A stretch of 64,000 nt of DNA from an uncultured Collinsella sp. (lineage in GTDB: Bacteria; Actinomycetota; Coriobacteriia; Coriobacteriales; Coriobacteriaceae): the NCBI GenBank assembly GCA_902490305.1, contig CABUDI010000006.1, forward strand, positions 1 through 64,000, in the 5' to 3' direction. Positions within the stretch are counted from its first letter, which is position 1, and each line of letters begins with the position of its first letter. The notes beneath the pieces are model-generated. The model had not been told where the DNA came from. It did no database searches and saw only the letters and a list, made by a program, of their open reading frames with translations. Positions 46,924 to 56,674 of the stretch are shown here, piece after piece. The position numbers were made by a program, and so were the translations under genes.

Positions 46924-49900
46924 ATGGCGTTGCTAGTAGGACTGGACGTAGGGTCGACGACGACCAAAGTTTACGCGATGCACGAGGATATGACCGAGGC
47001 GTGGTGGGGATATCGCCGCCACGGGGCGTGTCAGACAGCGAGCGTGCGCGCCATGCTCGGCGAGCTCGCCGAGCGCTTTCCCCATGAGTCGCTGCGCGTT
47101 GCGGTGACCGGCTCGGGTGCGCGCGATATCGCGACCGCGCTGGGCGCCTCGTACGTTCAGGAGGTGGTCGCCAACGCGCTCGCGATCAGCAGGTTCTATC
47201 CGCAGACGCGCTGCGCCATCGAGCTGGGCGGCCAAGACGCCAAGATGATCTTCTTCCGCACCAACGATAAGGGAGACATCGAGGTTGCCGACATGCGCAT
47301 GAACGGCTCGTGCGCAGGCGGTACCGGTGCATTTATCGACGAGATGGCAAAGCTCATGGGGGTCGGCACCGAATCGGGCGAGTTCGAGCAGCTCGCAAGC
47401 CGGGGAACGACCGTCCACGAGGTCTCGGGCCGCTGCGGCGTGTACGCAAAGACCGATATCCAGCCGCTGCTCAACGAGGGCATTCCTACCACCGACCTGG
47501 CGCTTTCGGCGCTTCACGCGGTCGCCCGCCAAACGATCGGCGGTCTGGCCCAGGGTATCGACATCGAGCCGCCGGTAATCTTCGAGGGCGGTACGCTCGC
47601 CTACAACCCCACACTGGTCCGCGTGTTCCGGGAGCAACTGAATCTATCGGACGATCAGGTTATCGTCCCGCGCGATCCGCAGATCATGGTCGCGCGCGGT
47701 GCCGCCCTGTCGCTGACCGACATGTTCGCATCGTCCCAACCGATCGACCTTCCCGACGCTTTTGTCCGGCTGGATAAGCTCGAGACGGTCGCGCCCGCAA
47801 GCGGGGAGGGACGTCTTGCCCAGCCCTTTTTTGCCACACCTGCCGAGCAGGCGGATTTTACGGCACGCCATGGCAAAGAGACGCCGGCAAAGGGTCCGGA
47901 TGCGTATGCGCCCGGAGAGACGGTGCGTGTGGCGCTCGGTATCGATTCGGGGAGCACGACGACCAAGTTCGCCCTGGTCGATGAGGCGGGTGAGCTTGTC
48001 GATTCGTTCTACGCGTCTAATAACGGCAGACCGCTCGACGTCGCCCAACAGGGTCTTGTCAGCTTGAAGAACCGCTGGGAGACAGCGGGAGTCACGCTTG
48101 CGATCGATGCCGTGGGCACCACGGGATACGGCGAGGAGCTTTTCGCGCGCGCGTTCCACGCCGACTACCATACGGTCGAGACGGTCGCGCACGCCCGCGC
48201 CGCGTGCGCATGCGTTCCCGATGCGACCTTCGTGCTCGACATCGGCGGACAGGATATGAAGGCCATCTGGCTCAACCACGGCGTGCTGACCGATATCGTC
48301 GTCAACGAGGCGTGCTCTGCGGGCTGCGGCTCGTTCCTCGAGGGTTTTGCCAAAAACCTCGGAATAGCCGTTGAGGATATCGCGACCGAGGCATTTTCGT
48401 CCAAAGCCCCCGCCGTTCTCGGCAGCCGCTGCACGGTGTTCATGAACAGCAGCGTCGTTTCCGAGCAGCGGCGCGGTAAGGGTCCGGGCGACATCATGGC
48501 CGGTCTCTGCCGTTCGATTATCGAGAACGTGTTCACCAAGGTCATTCGCGTTTCAAATCTCAACCGTCTGGGCGACAAAGTCGTCGTCCAGGGCGGCACG
48601 TTCCGAAACGACGCGGTGCTGCGCGCATTCGAGCAGTATCTGGGCAAACCCGTCACGCGTGCGCCCCACCCGGGGCTGATGGGCGCTATCGGTATCGCCC
48701 TGCTCGCGCGCGAGGAATGCCGCAAGGGCGACGCCGGCACGTCGTTTATCGGGCTCGATGCCGTGGAGCGCTTCGAGCATCGCGAGTTCGGCGGCGTTAC
48801 CTGCCGTCGGTGCAACAACCGCTGCCAGCGCGCGGTCGTGGCATTTGGCGACGGCTCGCTTTACGTCACGGGCAATCGCTGCCCGCGCGGCGGCGCCATC
48901 TCATGGGATGAGCTCGTGCGCGAGGTTCCCGCGGCGGAGGAGCTGCGTCCGCAGGGTGCTTGCGAGGCACAGGCACCCGGCACGGGGCGCGACCGGACCG
49001 CGGCTGCCCCCAATCTCTTTGTCGACCGCGAGAAGCTGCTGTTCGAGTCGTACCCCACGGTTCCCGTCAGCGGGGGGCGCGATGTCACGATCGGCATTCC
49101 CCGTGTGCTCGAGTTCTGGGACACCATGCCGTTCTGGTCGACGTTCTTCAGCACGCTCGGCTTTAAGGTGCGCGTCTCGGGACGCAGCACCAAGGCGATG
49201 TACGAGCGCGGTCTGGCGCACGTCACATCCGACACCGTGTGCTTCCCGGCCAAGCTCGTCCACGGGCACATCCGCAATCTCGTCGACGCCGGCGTCGACC
49301 GCATCTTCATGCCCATCATCACGACGGTGCCCACCGAAAACACCGCCTCTACCAGCGAGTGGATGTGCGCCGTCGTAAAGGGATACCCCTACGTGATGCG
49401 CAATTCCGATAACCCGGAGGAGCGTTTCGGCGTTCCGTTCGATACGCCGCTGTTCCACTGGTACGACGAGGGCGACCGAAACCGCCAGCTCAAGGCGTGG
49501 TGCAAGGAGACCTTCGATATCGATGCCGACCTGGTTGCCAAGGCGACCGAGCAGGCGGACCGCGCGCAGGAGACGTTTGAGAACCAGCTGCAGCTGCGCG
49601 GCAGGCAGGTGCTCGAGAACGTGCACGAGGACGGCGGCTACGCGGTGGTGATCGCTTCGCGCCCGTACCACAACGACCCGCTGGTCAACCACGGGCTGCC
49701 CAAGCTCTTCTCTGAGCGCGGCATCCCCGTGCTGACGCCCGATGCGGTGCCGGGGGTCTGCAACGTCGATCTTTCCAACAGCCGCATCGACATCGTGAAC
49801 AACTACCATGCGCGCATGCTGTCGTGCGCGGTCATCGTCGCATCGACGCCCGAGCTCGAGCTCGTGCAGATGGGCAGCTTCGGCTGCGGCCACGATGCGT

Positions 49901-51363
49901 ATCTCACCGACGAGATCGCGCGCATGATGGGCGAGATGGGCTCCAAGGTTCCGATGATGATCAAGCTCGATGAGAGCGACGTCGCCGGTCCCATGGGCAT
50001 TCGCGTGCGTTCGTTTATCGAGTCGGTCAACCGTCGTCGCGCGGAGGAGCGTGCCGAGGGCGCCCGGGTGCACGCGGTCCATCCGCTCGACGACCCGTAT
50101 AAGGTCAAGTACACCAAGCGCGACCGGCACGACAAGATCGCGCTGGTCCCCAACACCTCCCATGCGTTCTGCAGGCTCATGACCGCGGCGATGCGCAATC
50201 AGGGCGTGCGCGCCGAGGCCCTTGATATCGGGCGCGAGGATGCCATCCGCCTGGGCAAACGCTATGTGCACAACGACATCTGCTTCCCCGCGCAAATCGT
50301 GATCGGCGAGGCGCTCGCGGCACTCGAGAGCGGTAAGTACGACCCGCACGACGTCGCCGTGGTGACTGGCAAGTATATCGGCGACTGCCGCCTGACGCAC
50401 TACATGACCCTGCTGCGCCGCGCGCTCGACGACGCGGGATACGACTATGTCCCGGTGCTCACCAACGACGACGTCGATGCCCACAATGCGCATCCGGGCT
50501 TCAAGCTCGGCCTTGGCCCGAGCATCCAGATCGCCTACGGTCTTCCCATGATCGATGCCCTCGAGGCCATGCTTAGGCGCATCCGTCCCTACGAGCTCGA
50601 GAAGGGCGCGGCGGACGCTGCGTTCGACCGCGCGCTCGATGAGGTTATCGAGGGCATGGAGCGCTCCGGGCTGAGAGGCCAGGCGACGGGCTTCAAACGC
50701 GCGCTTGCGATCATGGACGCCGTTCCGTACGACCGCTCGAACCCGCATCCGACCGTTCTCATCGTGGGCGAGTACCTGCTCAATTTCCATCTCGGCGCCA
50801 ACCACGAGATCGAGCGCTACCTCGAGGACAACGGGCTCGAGGTCATCGAGGCGCGCATGACCGACGTGATCCGCAAGACCTATTTCTACAAGCATGCGCA
50901 GTCGCGCGAGTTCCACGTCGACCTGTCGCTGCCCGAAAAGGCCTGGTACGCCACGGCGGACAACCTGTTCGAGCTCGCGCACGACCGTTGCGACCGCCTG
51001 GGCGCGGCGAGCCCGCTCTACGAGCCGCCGACGCGCATGCCCGAGCTCGTGCGCGCGAGCGATAAGATCCTGCACCATACGTTCGATGCGGGCGAGGGCG
51101 TGCTGATTCCGGCGGAGATCCTCGAGCACGCCAAGCGCGGCTGCCGCAACTTCGTGATCCTGCAGCCGTTCGGGTGTCTGCCCAACCATGTCGTGGGGCG
51201 CGGGCTCATCCATGCGCTCAAGGAGCAGTATCCCACGGCGCAGTTCCTGCCGCTCGACTACGATCCCGACGTGAGCTTCGCCAACGTGGAGAACCGTCTT
51301 CAGATGCTCATCATGAACGCCAAGGCGCAGGGGTGCGGTGAGGCGCATGGCGAGACCGCGTAA
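46924..51363 (+). CDS. Giant double acyl-CoA dehydratase activase-like protein
   Basis: A 1479-residue protein, among the longest in the window. It fuses two BadF/BcrA-type ASKHA activase modules to a DUF2229-type domain and a C-terminal region resembling dehydratase subunit D/B domains. Module 1: GLDVGSTTTK (residues 6-15), the cluster Cys in SCAGGTGAF (~129) and in SGRCGVYAKTDIQ (~168). Module 2: GIDSGSTTTK (~339), ACSAGCGSF (~464), GSRCTVFMNSSVVSEQ (~501). Such cysteines hold a [4Fe-4S] cluster shared at a dimer interface in known activators of 2-hydroxyacyl-CoA dehydratases. A further Cys group, CRRCNNRC...C, follows at ~626-653. The substrate is unknown. No dehydratase alpha/beta genes are next to it; tetR overlaps its end. 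Confidence 0.88.
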   Translation: MALLVGLDVGSTTTKVYAMHEDMTEAWWGYRRHGACQTASVRAMLGELAERFPHESLRVAVTGSGARDIATALGASYVQEVVANALAISRFYPQTRCAIELGGQDAKMIFFRTNDKGDIEVADMRMNGSCAGGTGAFIDEMAKLMGVGTESGEFEQLASRGTTVHEVSGRCGVYAKTDIQPLLNEGIPTTDLALSALHAVARQTIGGLAQGIDIEPPVIFEGGTLAYNPTLVRVFREQLNLSDDQVIVPRDPQIMVARGAALSLTDMFASSQPIDLPDAFVRLDKLETVAPASGEGRLAQPFFATPAEQADFTARHGKETPAKGPDAYAPGETVRVALGIDSGSTTTKFALVDEAGELVDSFYASNNGRPLDVAQQGLVSLKNRWETAGVTLAIDAVGTTGYGEELFARAFHADYHTVETVAHARAACACVPDATFVLDIGGQDMKAIWLNHGVLTDIVVNEACSAGCGSFLEGFAKNLGIAVEDIATEAFSSKAPAVLGSRCTVFMNSSVVSEQRRGKGPGDIMAGLCRSIIENVFTKVIRVSNLNRLGDKVVVQGGTFRNDAVLRAFEQYLGKPVTRAPHPGLMGAIGIALLAREECRKGDAGTSFIGLDAVERFEHREFGGVTCRRCNNRCQRAVVAFGDGSLYVTGNRCPRGGAISWDELVREVPAAEELRPQGACEAQAPGTGRDRTAAAPNLFVDREKLLFESYPTVPVSGGRDVTIGIPRVLEFWDTMPFWSTFFSTLGFKVRVSGRSTKAMYERGLAHVTSDTVCFPAKLVHGHIRNLVDAGVDRIFMPIITTVPTENTASTSEWMCAVVKGYPYVMRNSDNPEERFGVPFDTPLFHWYDEGDRNRQLKAWCKETFDIDADLVAKATEQADRAQETFENQLQLRGRQVLENVHEDGGYAVVIASRPYHNDPLVNHGLPKLFSERGIPVLTPDAVPGVCNVDLSNSRIDIVNNYHARMLSCAVIVASTPELELVQMGSFGCGHDAYLTDEIARMMGEMGSKVPMMIKLDESDVAGPMGIRVRSFIESVNRRRAEERAEGARVHAVHPLDDPYKVKYTKRDRHDKIALVPNTSHAFCRLMTAAMRNQGVRAEALDIGREDAIRLGKRYVHNDICFPAQIVIGEALAALESGKYDPHDVAVVTGKYIGDCRLTHYMTLLRRALDDAGYDYVPVLTNDDVDAHNAHPGFKLGLGPSIQIAYGLPMIDALEAMLRRIRPYELEKGAADAAFDRALDEVIEGMERSGLRGQATGFKRALAIMDAVPYDRSNPHPTVLIVGEYLLNFHLGANHEIERYLEDNGLEVIEARMTDVIRKTYFYKHAQSREFHVDLSLPEKAWYATADNLFELAHDRCDRLGAASPLYEPPTRMPELVRASDKILHHTFDAGEGVLIPAEILEHAKRGCRNFVILQPFGCLPNHVVGRGLIHALKEQYPTAQFLPLDYDPDVSFANVENRLQMLIMNAKAQGCGEAHGETA

Positions 51364-52036
51364 GGACGCCGATGCGCCCGATGCACGCACCCGAATCATC
51401 GAGGCGTTTTGGGAGCTCATCGAGAACAACAGCATCTTCGAGCTGTCGGTTGGCGAGGTGACCCGCGCCGCCCAGTGCAATCGCGGAACGTTTTACTACT
51501 ATTTTCACGACTTCGATGAACTCGTCGCCATCGCCATAGCCCAGCTGCTGCAGGATAACGAGCTCATCACCGATGCCCTCTGGCATTTTTCGAGCGAGGG
51601 CGACCTTTCGGCGTTCGACCGGCGCGACGTCCGCTGCCTGCTGCGGCGCATCGTCATCACCATGAGGGCGGGTGCCGCCGAGCAGGTCGAGCAGGGCATC
51701 CATACGATCATCATCGACCGCGTGAGAGAGATCGTCCACCCCGACGGAGAAGAGCTCAAGGCAGATTCGAGCTTTGCGGTGGGCTTTCTGGTCTCGGGCA
51801 TCATGGGCTTTGTGATGGCGGTCGGCTTTGCCCGGGAGGGCGGCGAGGAGATAGACCTCGAGCAGCTGGGGGACAGCGCGTGCGCGTACCTGAGGGCGGT
51901 CGCCATGCAGACGGTTGAAACGGTCGCGCAAGTCGAGGGCGTCGATACATCCGAGCTGCTCGAACGCGTCTCCAAGGAGGCCGATGCCTATCGCGCATCG
52001 CGTGCGACGAGTCCCGACGTGGTGAAAGACGTCTAG
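51347..52036 (+). CDS. TetR family transcriptional regulator
   Basis: A 229-residue TetR-type regulator. The N-terminal helix-turn-helix is clear: RTRIIEAFWELIENNSIFELSVGEVTRAAQCNRGTFYYYFHDFDELVAIAI. The rest is a ligand-binding helical domain with no recognisable effector. It starts at ATG 51347 inside the last 17 bases of the activase gene (an overlap), so it is cotranscribed and translationally coupled. Its operator is probably the palindrome at 46854-46874. The length and sequence resemble regulators of lipid or acyl-CoA genes only loosely. Confidence 0.85.
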   Translation: MARPRKDADAPDARTRIIEAFWELIENNSIFELSVGEVTRAAQCNRGTFYYYFHDFDELVAIAIAQLLQDNELITDALWHFSSEGDLSAFDRRDVRCLLRRIVITMRAGAAEQVEQGIHTIIIDRVREIVHPDGEELKADSSFAVGFLVSGIMGFVMAVGFAREGGEEIDLEQLGDSACAYLRAVAMQTVETVAQVEGVDTSELLERVSKEADAYRASRATSPDVVKDV

Positions 52037-52061
52037 GGTTTCTCTTGCGGGGCGCCCGTCG

Positions 52062-52089
52062 CGCATCGCGCGGTGAGTCCCGCGATGCG
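52062..52089. repeat. Hairpin after tetR
   Basis: CGCATCGCG and CGCGATGCG form a perfect nine-base stem with a ten-base loop. There is no T tract. Confidence 0.45.
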
Positions 52090-52169
52090 GTCATAACCTG
52101 CATTCATGTGAGCCGGGTTTATAGATATTCCTCCAGCTGTTAACATATACTCCATATGGGTAAAGAGAC

Positions 52170-52197
52170 CAAAGCGCTGCCGCGGGGCGGCGCTTTG
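52170..52197. promoter_or_regulatory. GC-rich hairpin in the clpC leader
   Basis: CAAAGCGC and GCGCTTTG pair around a GC-rich loop. A TATACT at 52146-52151 upstream may be a -10. No CtsR-type repeat (AGGTCAAA) is seen. Confidence 0.4.
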
Positions 52198-52233
52198 CGT
52201 TTGAAAAAACTAGCTCGTCTAAGAGGAACTAGC

Positions 52234-54876
52234 ATGTTAGACCGTTTTACCGATCGTGCGCGTAAGGTCATGTCCATGGCCAAGCAAGAAGCGCTCGATC
52301 TTCATTCAAATAAGGTGGGCACCGAGCACCTGCTGCTCGCGCTTGCCAAGGAGGACGAGGGCATTGCCGCCGAGGCGCTGCGTTCGCTCGACATCTCCTA
52401 TGATGACATCATGGATACTCTCAAAGAGGTCCAGACCACGGTTCCCGAGCCCAGTGAGGAGACCGAGGCGGCCAAGCTCGCCTTTACGCCGCTCGTCATT
52501 AGCGTGATGGAGCGTTCATTCCGCGTGGCGCGCGAGAACAACCAGACCTACGTGTCGACCGAGCACCTGCTCATCGGTATCGTCGAAGAGGGCAACGGCA
52601 TGGCCATGGACATCCTCATGCGCCTGGGTGTGTCGTCCGCCTCCATCAAAAAGGCTATCGAGAAACTCACCGCCAAGGACCAGGACAAGAAGCGTCCGCT
52701 CGCCGGCGCCGGTGCTGGTCGTCCCGGTGCGGGCCTGCCGTTCTTTAGCGGCTCGGATACCTCTCAGCAAAGGGGGGGTGGCACCGATACGCTTAAGCAG
52801 TTCGCGACCAACCTCACGCAGAAGGCGCGCGACGGCGAGCTCGACCCTGTAATTGGTCGCGAAAAGGAAGTCCAGCGTATGATGGAAATTCTTTCGCGCC
52901 GCACCAAGAACAACCCGCTCATTCTGGGCGACCCCGGCGTGGGCAAGACGGCCATCGTCGAGGGCCTGGCTCAGCAGATTGCAGCCGGCAACGTGCCCGA
53001 GAACCTCATGAACCAGAATATCTGGACGCTCGACCTGCCGGGCCTCGTGGCGGGCGCCAAGTATCGCGGCGAGTTTGAGGAGCGCCTCAAGAACGTGATC
53101 CAGGAGGCCACCGAAGCTGACGACGTCATCCTGTTTATTGACGAGATGCACACCATCATCGGTGCCGGCTCTGCCGAGGGCTCCATCGACGCGAGCTCCA
53201 TGCTCAAGCCCGTTCTCGCACGCGGTGCTTTCCAGATCATCGGTGCCACCACGGCCGAGGAGTTCCGCAAGTACCTCACCAAGGACCCGGCCTTCGAGCG
53301 TCGCTTCCAGACCATCGATGTCGAGGAGCCGAGCGTCGAGGACACGGTCAAGATCCTGACCGCGCTCAAGCCGCGCTACGAGGAGCACCACCATGTGCGC
53401 TATACGCAGGGTGCTATCGAGGCCGCCGCGAACCTCTCCGACCGCTACATCCAGGATCGCTTCCTGCCCGATAAGGCCATCGACCTCATTGACGAGGCCG
53501 GCGCCCGCGCCCGCATCGCCGCCAACCGCGCGCCCGAGCCGGTGCGCGAGGCCGAGCATCGCGTGGAGGAGCTTAAGGCCGCCGCGCAGGAGGCCACCGA
53601 GAGCGACGACATGAACAAGGCCGCCGAGATCACCGAGCAGCAAAAGGCTGCCGAGATTGAGCTCGCCGAGGCCAAGGCTGCCTGGACGGCCGAGCTCGAC
53701 GCCAGCCCGCTCACCATCGATGTCTCCCAGATTGCCGACATCGTGTCCGTGACCTCGGGCGTGCCGGTGTCCTCGCTCACCGAGAGCGAGAGCCGCCGCC
53801 TGCTGCAGGCCGAAAGCGTGCTCAAGACGCGCATCATCGGTCAGGACGAGGCCGTCGAGGCCGTTGCCAAGGCCGTGCGCCGCAGCCGCTCGCCGCTCAA
53901 GGACCCGCGTCGCCCCGGCGGCAGCTTTATCTTCCTGGGCCCCACCGGCACGGGCAAAACCGAGCTCGCCAAGACGCTCGCCGAGTATCTCTTTGGCAGC
54001 AAGGACGCGCTCATCAGCTTCGATATGTCGGAGTTTGGCAGTGAGTTCGAGGTCTCCAAGCTCATCGGTAGCCCCCCGGGTTATGTGGGCCACGACGAGG
54101 GCGGCCAGCTCACCAAGGCTGTTCGCCGTCACCCGTACTCGGTCGTGCTGTTCGACGAGATCGAGAAGGCGCACCCCGACATCTTCAATATCCTGCTGCA
54201 GGTGTTGGAGGAGGGCCGTCTGACCGATAGCCAGGGCAAGACGGTCGACTTCCGCAATACGGTGATCATCATGACGTCAAACGTGGGCGCCCGCGAGATC
54301 GCGCAGGATGCGAGCGTTGGCTTTGGCACCACCGGCGAGCAGAGTCTCACGTCGAGCGAGATCAAGGGCCGTGCGATGGGCGAGCTCAAGCGCCTGTTCC
54401 GCCCCGAGCTGCTCAACCGTATCGACGATATTGTGGTGTTCCAGAAGCTCTCGGGCGAGAACCTGACCAAGATTGCGCACCTGCTGGTGGACGATCTGCG
54501 CCAGCGCCTGATCGCAAACGGCATGAACATCAAGCTTACCGATGCGGCCTACGACAAGATTGTGGCGGAGGGTACCGACCTCACCAACGGCGCGCGTCCT
54601 CTGCGTCGTGCCATCCAAAAGCTCATCGAGGATCCGCTGTCCGAGGAGCTGCTGGCCGGTGAGTGGGGCGAGGGCGATACCGTCCTGTGCGACGTGGTCG
54701 ACGGCAAGTTTGTCTTTAGCCACGGCACGGGTGAGATTCCGGCGCCGCGTCCGGCGGGTGCACTCGGGGGCGATACCGCTCCGGCGGCGCCGCACACCGG
54801 AAACGCCGCGCCTGTGAGCAGTGGCGTGAGCTCGGGCCCCGGCGGCATGATGCAAGCCGGTTCCGGCGCGCTGTAG
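52234..54876 (+). CDS. clpC: ATP-dependent Clp protease ATP-binding subunit ClpC
   Basis: An 880-residue AAA+ unfoldase that feeds substrates to ClpP. Domains: double Clp_N repeat (about 1-145; MLDRFTDRARKVMSMAKQEALDLHSNKVGTEHLLLAL), Gly-rich linker, AAA1 with Walker A GDPGVGKTAIVEG and FIDEMHTIIGAG, a middle coiled region (EHRVEELKAAAQEATESDDMNKAAEI), AAA2 with GPTGTGKTELAKT and LFDEIEKAHPDIFN, and a VGF-type ClpP-binding loop (DASVGFGT). The C-terminus is a Gly/Pro/Ala/Ser tail. The ATG at 52234 follows AAGAGGA; a longer start upstream is unsupported. No ctsR or mcsAB lies beside it, unlike Bacillus, and ClpP is not in the window. Confidence 0.94.
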   Translation: MLDRFTDRARKVMSMAKQEALDLHSNKVGTEHLLLALAKEDEGIAAEALRSLDISYDDIMDTLKEVQTTVPEPSEETEAAKLAFTPLVISVMERSFRVARENNQTYVSTEHLLIGIVEEGNGMAMDILMRLGVSSASIKKAIEKLTAKDQDKKRPLAGAGAGRPGAGLPFFSGSDTSQQRGGGTDTLKQFATNLTQKARDGELDPVIGREKEVQRMMEILSRRTKNNPLILGDPGVGKTAIVEGLAQQIAAGNVPENLMNQNIWTLDLPGLVAGAKYRGEFEERLKNVIQEATEADDVILFIDEMHTIIGAGSAEGSIDASSMLKPVLARGAFQIIGATTAEEFRKYLTKDPAFERRFQTIDVEEPSVEDTVKILTALKPRYEEHHHVRYTQGAIEAAANLSDRYIQDRFLPDKAIDLIDEAGARARIAANRAPEPVREAEHRVEELKAAAQEATESDDMNKAAEITEQQKAAEIELAEAKAAWTAELDASPLTIDVSQIADIVSVTSGVPVSSLTESESRRLLQAESVLKTRIIGQDEAVEAVAKAVRRSRSPLKDPRRPGGSFIFLGPTGTGKTELAKTLAEYLFGSKDALISFDMSEFGSEFEVSKLIGSPPGYVGHDEGGQLTKAVRRHPYSVVLFDEIEKAHPDIFNILLQVLEEGRLTDSQGKTVDFRNTVIIMTSNVGAREIAQDASVGFGTTGEQSLTSSEIKGRAMGELKRLFRPELLNRIDDIVVFQKLSGENLTKIAHLLVDDLRQRLIANGMNIKLTDAAYDKIVAEGTDLTNGARPLRRAIQKLIEDPLSEELLAGEWGEGDTVLCDVVDGKFVFSHGTGEIPAPRPAGALGGDTAPAAPHTGNAAPVSSGVSSGPGGMMQAGSGAL

Positions 54877-54901
54877 GGCGTGGCGACAATTTGATACGCG
54901 C

Positions 54902-54935
54902 AATCGAGGCGCTCCGGAAAGGGCGCCTCGATTTG
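54902..54935 (+). terminator. Terminator after clpC
   Basis: AATCGAGGCGC and GCGCCTCGATT form an eleven-base stem followed by TGTAG; the T tract is weak. Confidence 0.7.
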
Positions 54936-55090
54936 TAGAGCTGCGGTAACTGTGACCGTTACGCTATGCGGTCCACCGTTAGCCGATGATGCGAGGGCGC
55001 TCGGCGTTTTCGACTGGTTTATGCACGCAAAGTCTGGGAATATACAAGTCGCATGTCTTACTGTCTAACCAGTTGCGCCAAGGAGGCACC

Positions 55091-56548
55091 ATGGACTACA
55101 AGATTACCGGCTACGAGCCCGCCCAGCTGTTCCATTTCTTTGAGGAGGTCAGCGCGATCCCCCGCGGGTCTGGCAACGAGAAGGGCATCAGCGATTTTCT
55201 GGTCGCGTTTGCCAAGGAGCGCGGCCTCGATGTGTACCAGGACGAGGTCTACAACGTCATCATTCGCAAGCCCGCATCTGCCGGTGCCGAGAATGCCCCG
55301 ACCGTGATGCTGCAGGGCCACATCGATATGGTGTGCGACAAGTTGGGCTCCGTTGAGCACGACTTTACGACTGATGGTATCGACCTGGTCGTCAAGGACG
55401 GCGTCCTCACCGCTAACGGCACCACTCTGGGCGCCGACAACGGTATTGCCGTCGCTCTGATGCTCACTGTTCTCGATGACGATTCGATCATTCACCCCGC
55501 CCTCGAGTGCGTGTTCACCACCGACGAGGAGACTGGCCTGGTCGGCGCCGAGACGCTCGACAAGTCCCAGATTAGCGCCCGCACCATGATCAACCTTGAC
55601 TCCGAGGAAGAGGGCGTTGCCACCGTCAGCTGTGCCGGCGGCGTCGTCGTTACCTACACCTGCCCGATCGTGCGCGAGCACAAGACCGGTAGCACCCTCA
55701 CGCTCGACATCTCCGGCCTGCTGGGCGGTCACTCCGGCAGCGATATCCACCTGGAGCGCGGCAATGGTAACCTCATCATGGCCCGCATCATCGACCGCCT
55801 GATGGTCGCCGGCGAGCCCGCCATCGTTAGCTTTAACGGCGGCACCAAGGACAACGCCATCAACCGTGAGTGCAAGGCTGTTCTGGTCTACGTCGACCAC
55901 GCTGCCGCCGAGGCCGCGGCCCAGATCGCAAGGGGCATCATCGCCGACGTCACCGCCGAGCTTGAGGTCTTCGACCCCGGCTTTACCTGCACCGTCGAGA
56001 TTGCCGACGACGCCGAGGTCGAGGCCATGGACCAGAAGTCCGCGCTTGCCCTCATCCGCGCCCTGCGTCTTGCCCCCAACGGTGTGATCCGCCGCAACGT
56101 CGCCACCGACGGCTCCGTCGAGGTTTCCTCCAACATCGGTGTGGTCGCCACCTCTGACGACGAGGTCAAGATCATGCTGTCCCCGCGCTCCTCGATCACC
56201 TCGCTGCAGAACGAGTTCAAGGACCGTCTGCAGACGCTCGCCGATGTCCTGGGCTTCGACGCCAAGTTCGAGTTCGAGTATCCCGGCTGGAGCTATGCCG
56301 AGCATTCGCCGGTCCGCGACGTCTTCGTCGAGAGCTATCGCGAGCTCTTTGGTTCCGAGCTGCGCATCGAGTCCATTCACGCCGGCCTTGAGTGCGGCCT
56401 GTTTGCCGAGGCCCTGCACGGCCTGGACGCCATCGCCGTGGGCCCGACGCTCTCCGATGTCCACACCCCGGACGAGAGCATGGAGCTCGCTTCTGCCGAG
56501 CGCTTCTACGAGCTGCTCATCGACGTCCTCAAGCGCCTTGCTGCGTAA
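55091..56548 (+). CDS. pepD: Aminoacyl-histidine dipeptidase (PepD)
   Basis: A 485-residue zinc dipeptidase of peptidase family M20C that splits beta-alanyl-histidine and other Xaa-His dipeptides. Metal-site motifs: VMLQGHIDMVCDK, TTLGADNGIAVALMLTVL, FTTDEETGLVGA, NLDSEEEG, and GLLGGHSGSDIHLERGNGN. A C-terminal histidine in the HTPDE context of SDVHTPDESM completes the site. The ATG at 55091 follows AAGGAGG. It has its own terminator and is convergent with hipA. Confidence 0.93.
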   Translation: MDYKITGYEPAQLFHFFEEVSAIPRGSGNEKGISDFLVAFAKERGLDVYQDEVYNVIIRKPASAGAENAPTVMLQGHIDMVCDKLGSVEHDFTTDGIDLVVKDGVLTANGTTLGADNGIAVALMLTVLDDDSIIHPALECVFTTDEETGLVGAETLDKSQISARTMINLDSEEEGVATVSCAGGVVVTYTCPIVREHKTGSTLTLDISGLLGGHSGSDIHLERGNGNLIMARIIDRLMVAGEPAIVSFNGGTKDNAINRECKAVLVYVDHAAAEAAAQIARGIIADVTAELEVFDPGFTCTVEIADDAEVEAMDQKSALALIRALRLAPNGVIRRNVATDGSVEVSSNIGVVATSDDEVKIMLSPRSSITSLQNEFKDRLQTLADVLGFDAKFEFEYPGWSYAEHSPVRDVFVESYRELFGSELRIESIHAGLECGLFAEALHGLDAIAVGPTLSDVHTPDESMELASAERFYELLIDVLKRLAA

Positions 56549-56603
56549 AGGTCGCGCTAGCAGCAGTTCGAGTCACGTGCTAGCGGATTGCAAATGACAT
56601 TAC

Positions 56604-56647
56604 GAGAGGGGGCATCTGAGCTTTTGCGACGGGTGCCCCCCTCTTTT
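56604..56647 (+). terminator. Terminator after pepD
   Basis: GAGGGGGCA (56606-56614) pairs with TGCCCCCCTC (56634-56643, one bulge), followed by TTTTGTTTG. Confidence 0.85.
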
Positions 56648-56674
56648 GTTTGATAATTGCGAAATTACGGCCAC

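Noticed and set aside
48901..51480. Long minus-strand frame opposite the activase gene
   Set aside because: Antisense artefact; the plus-strand gene has complete family motifs.
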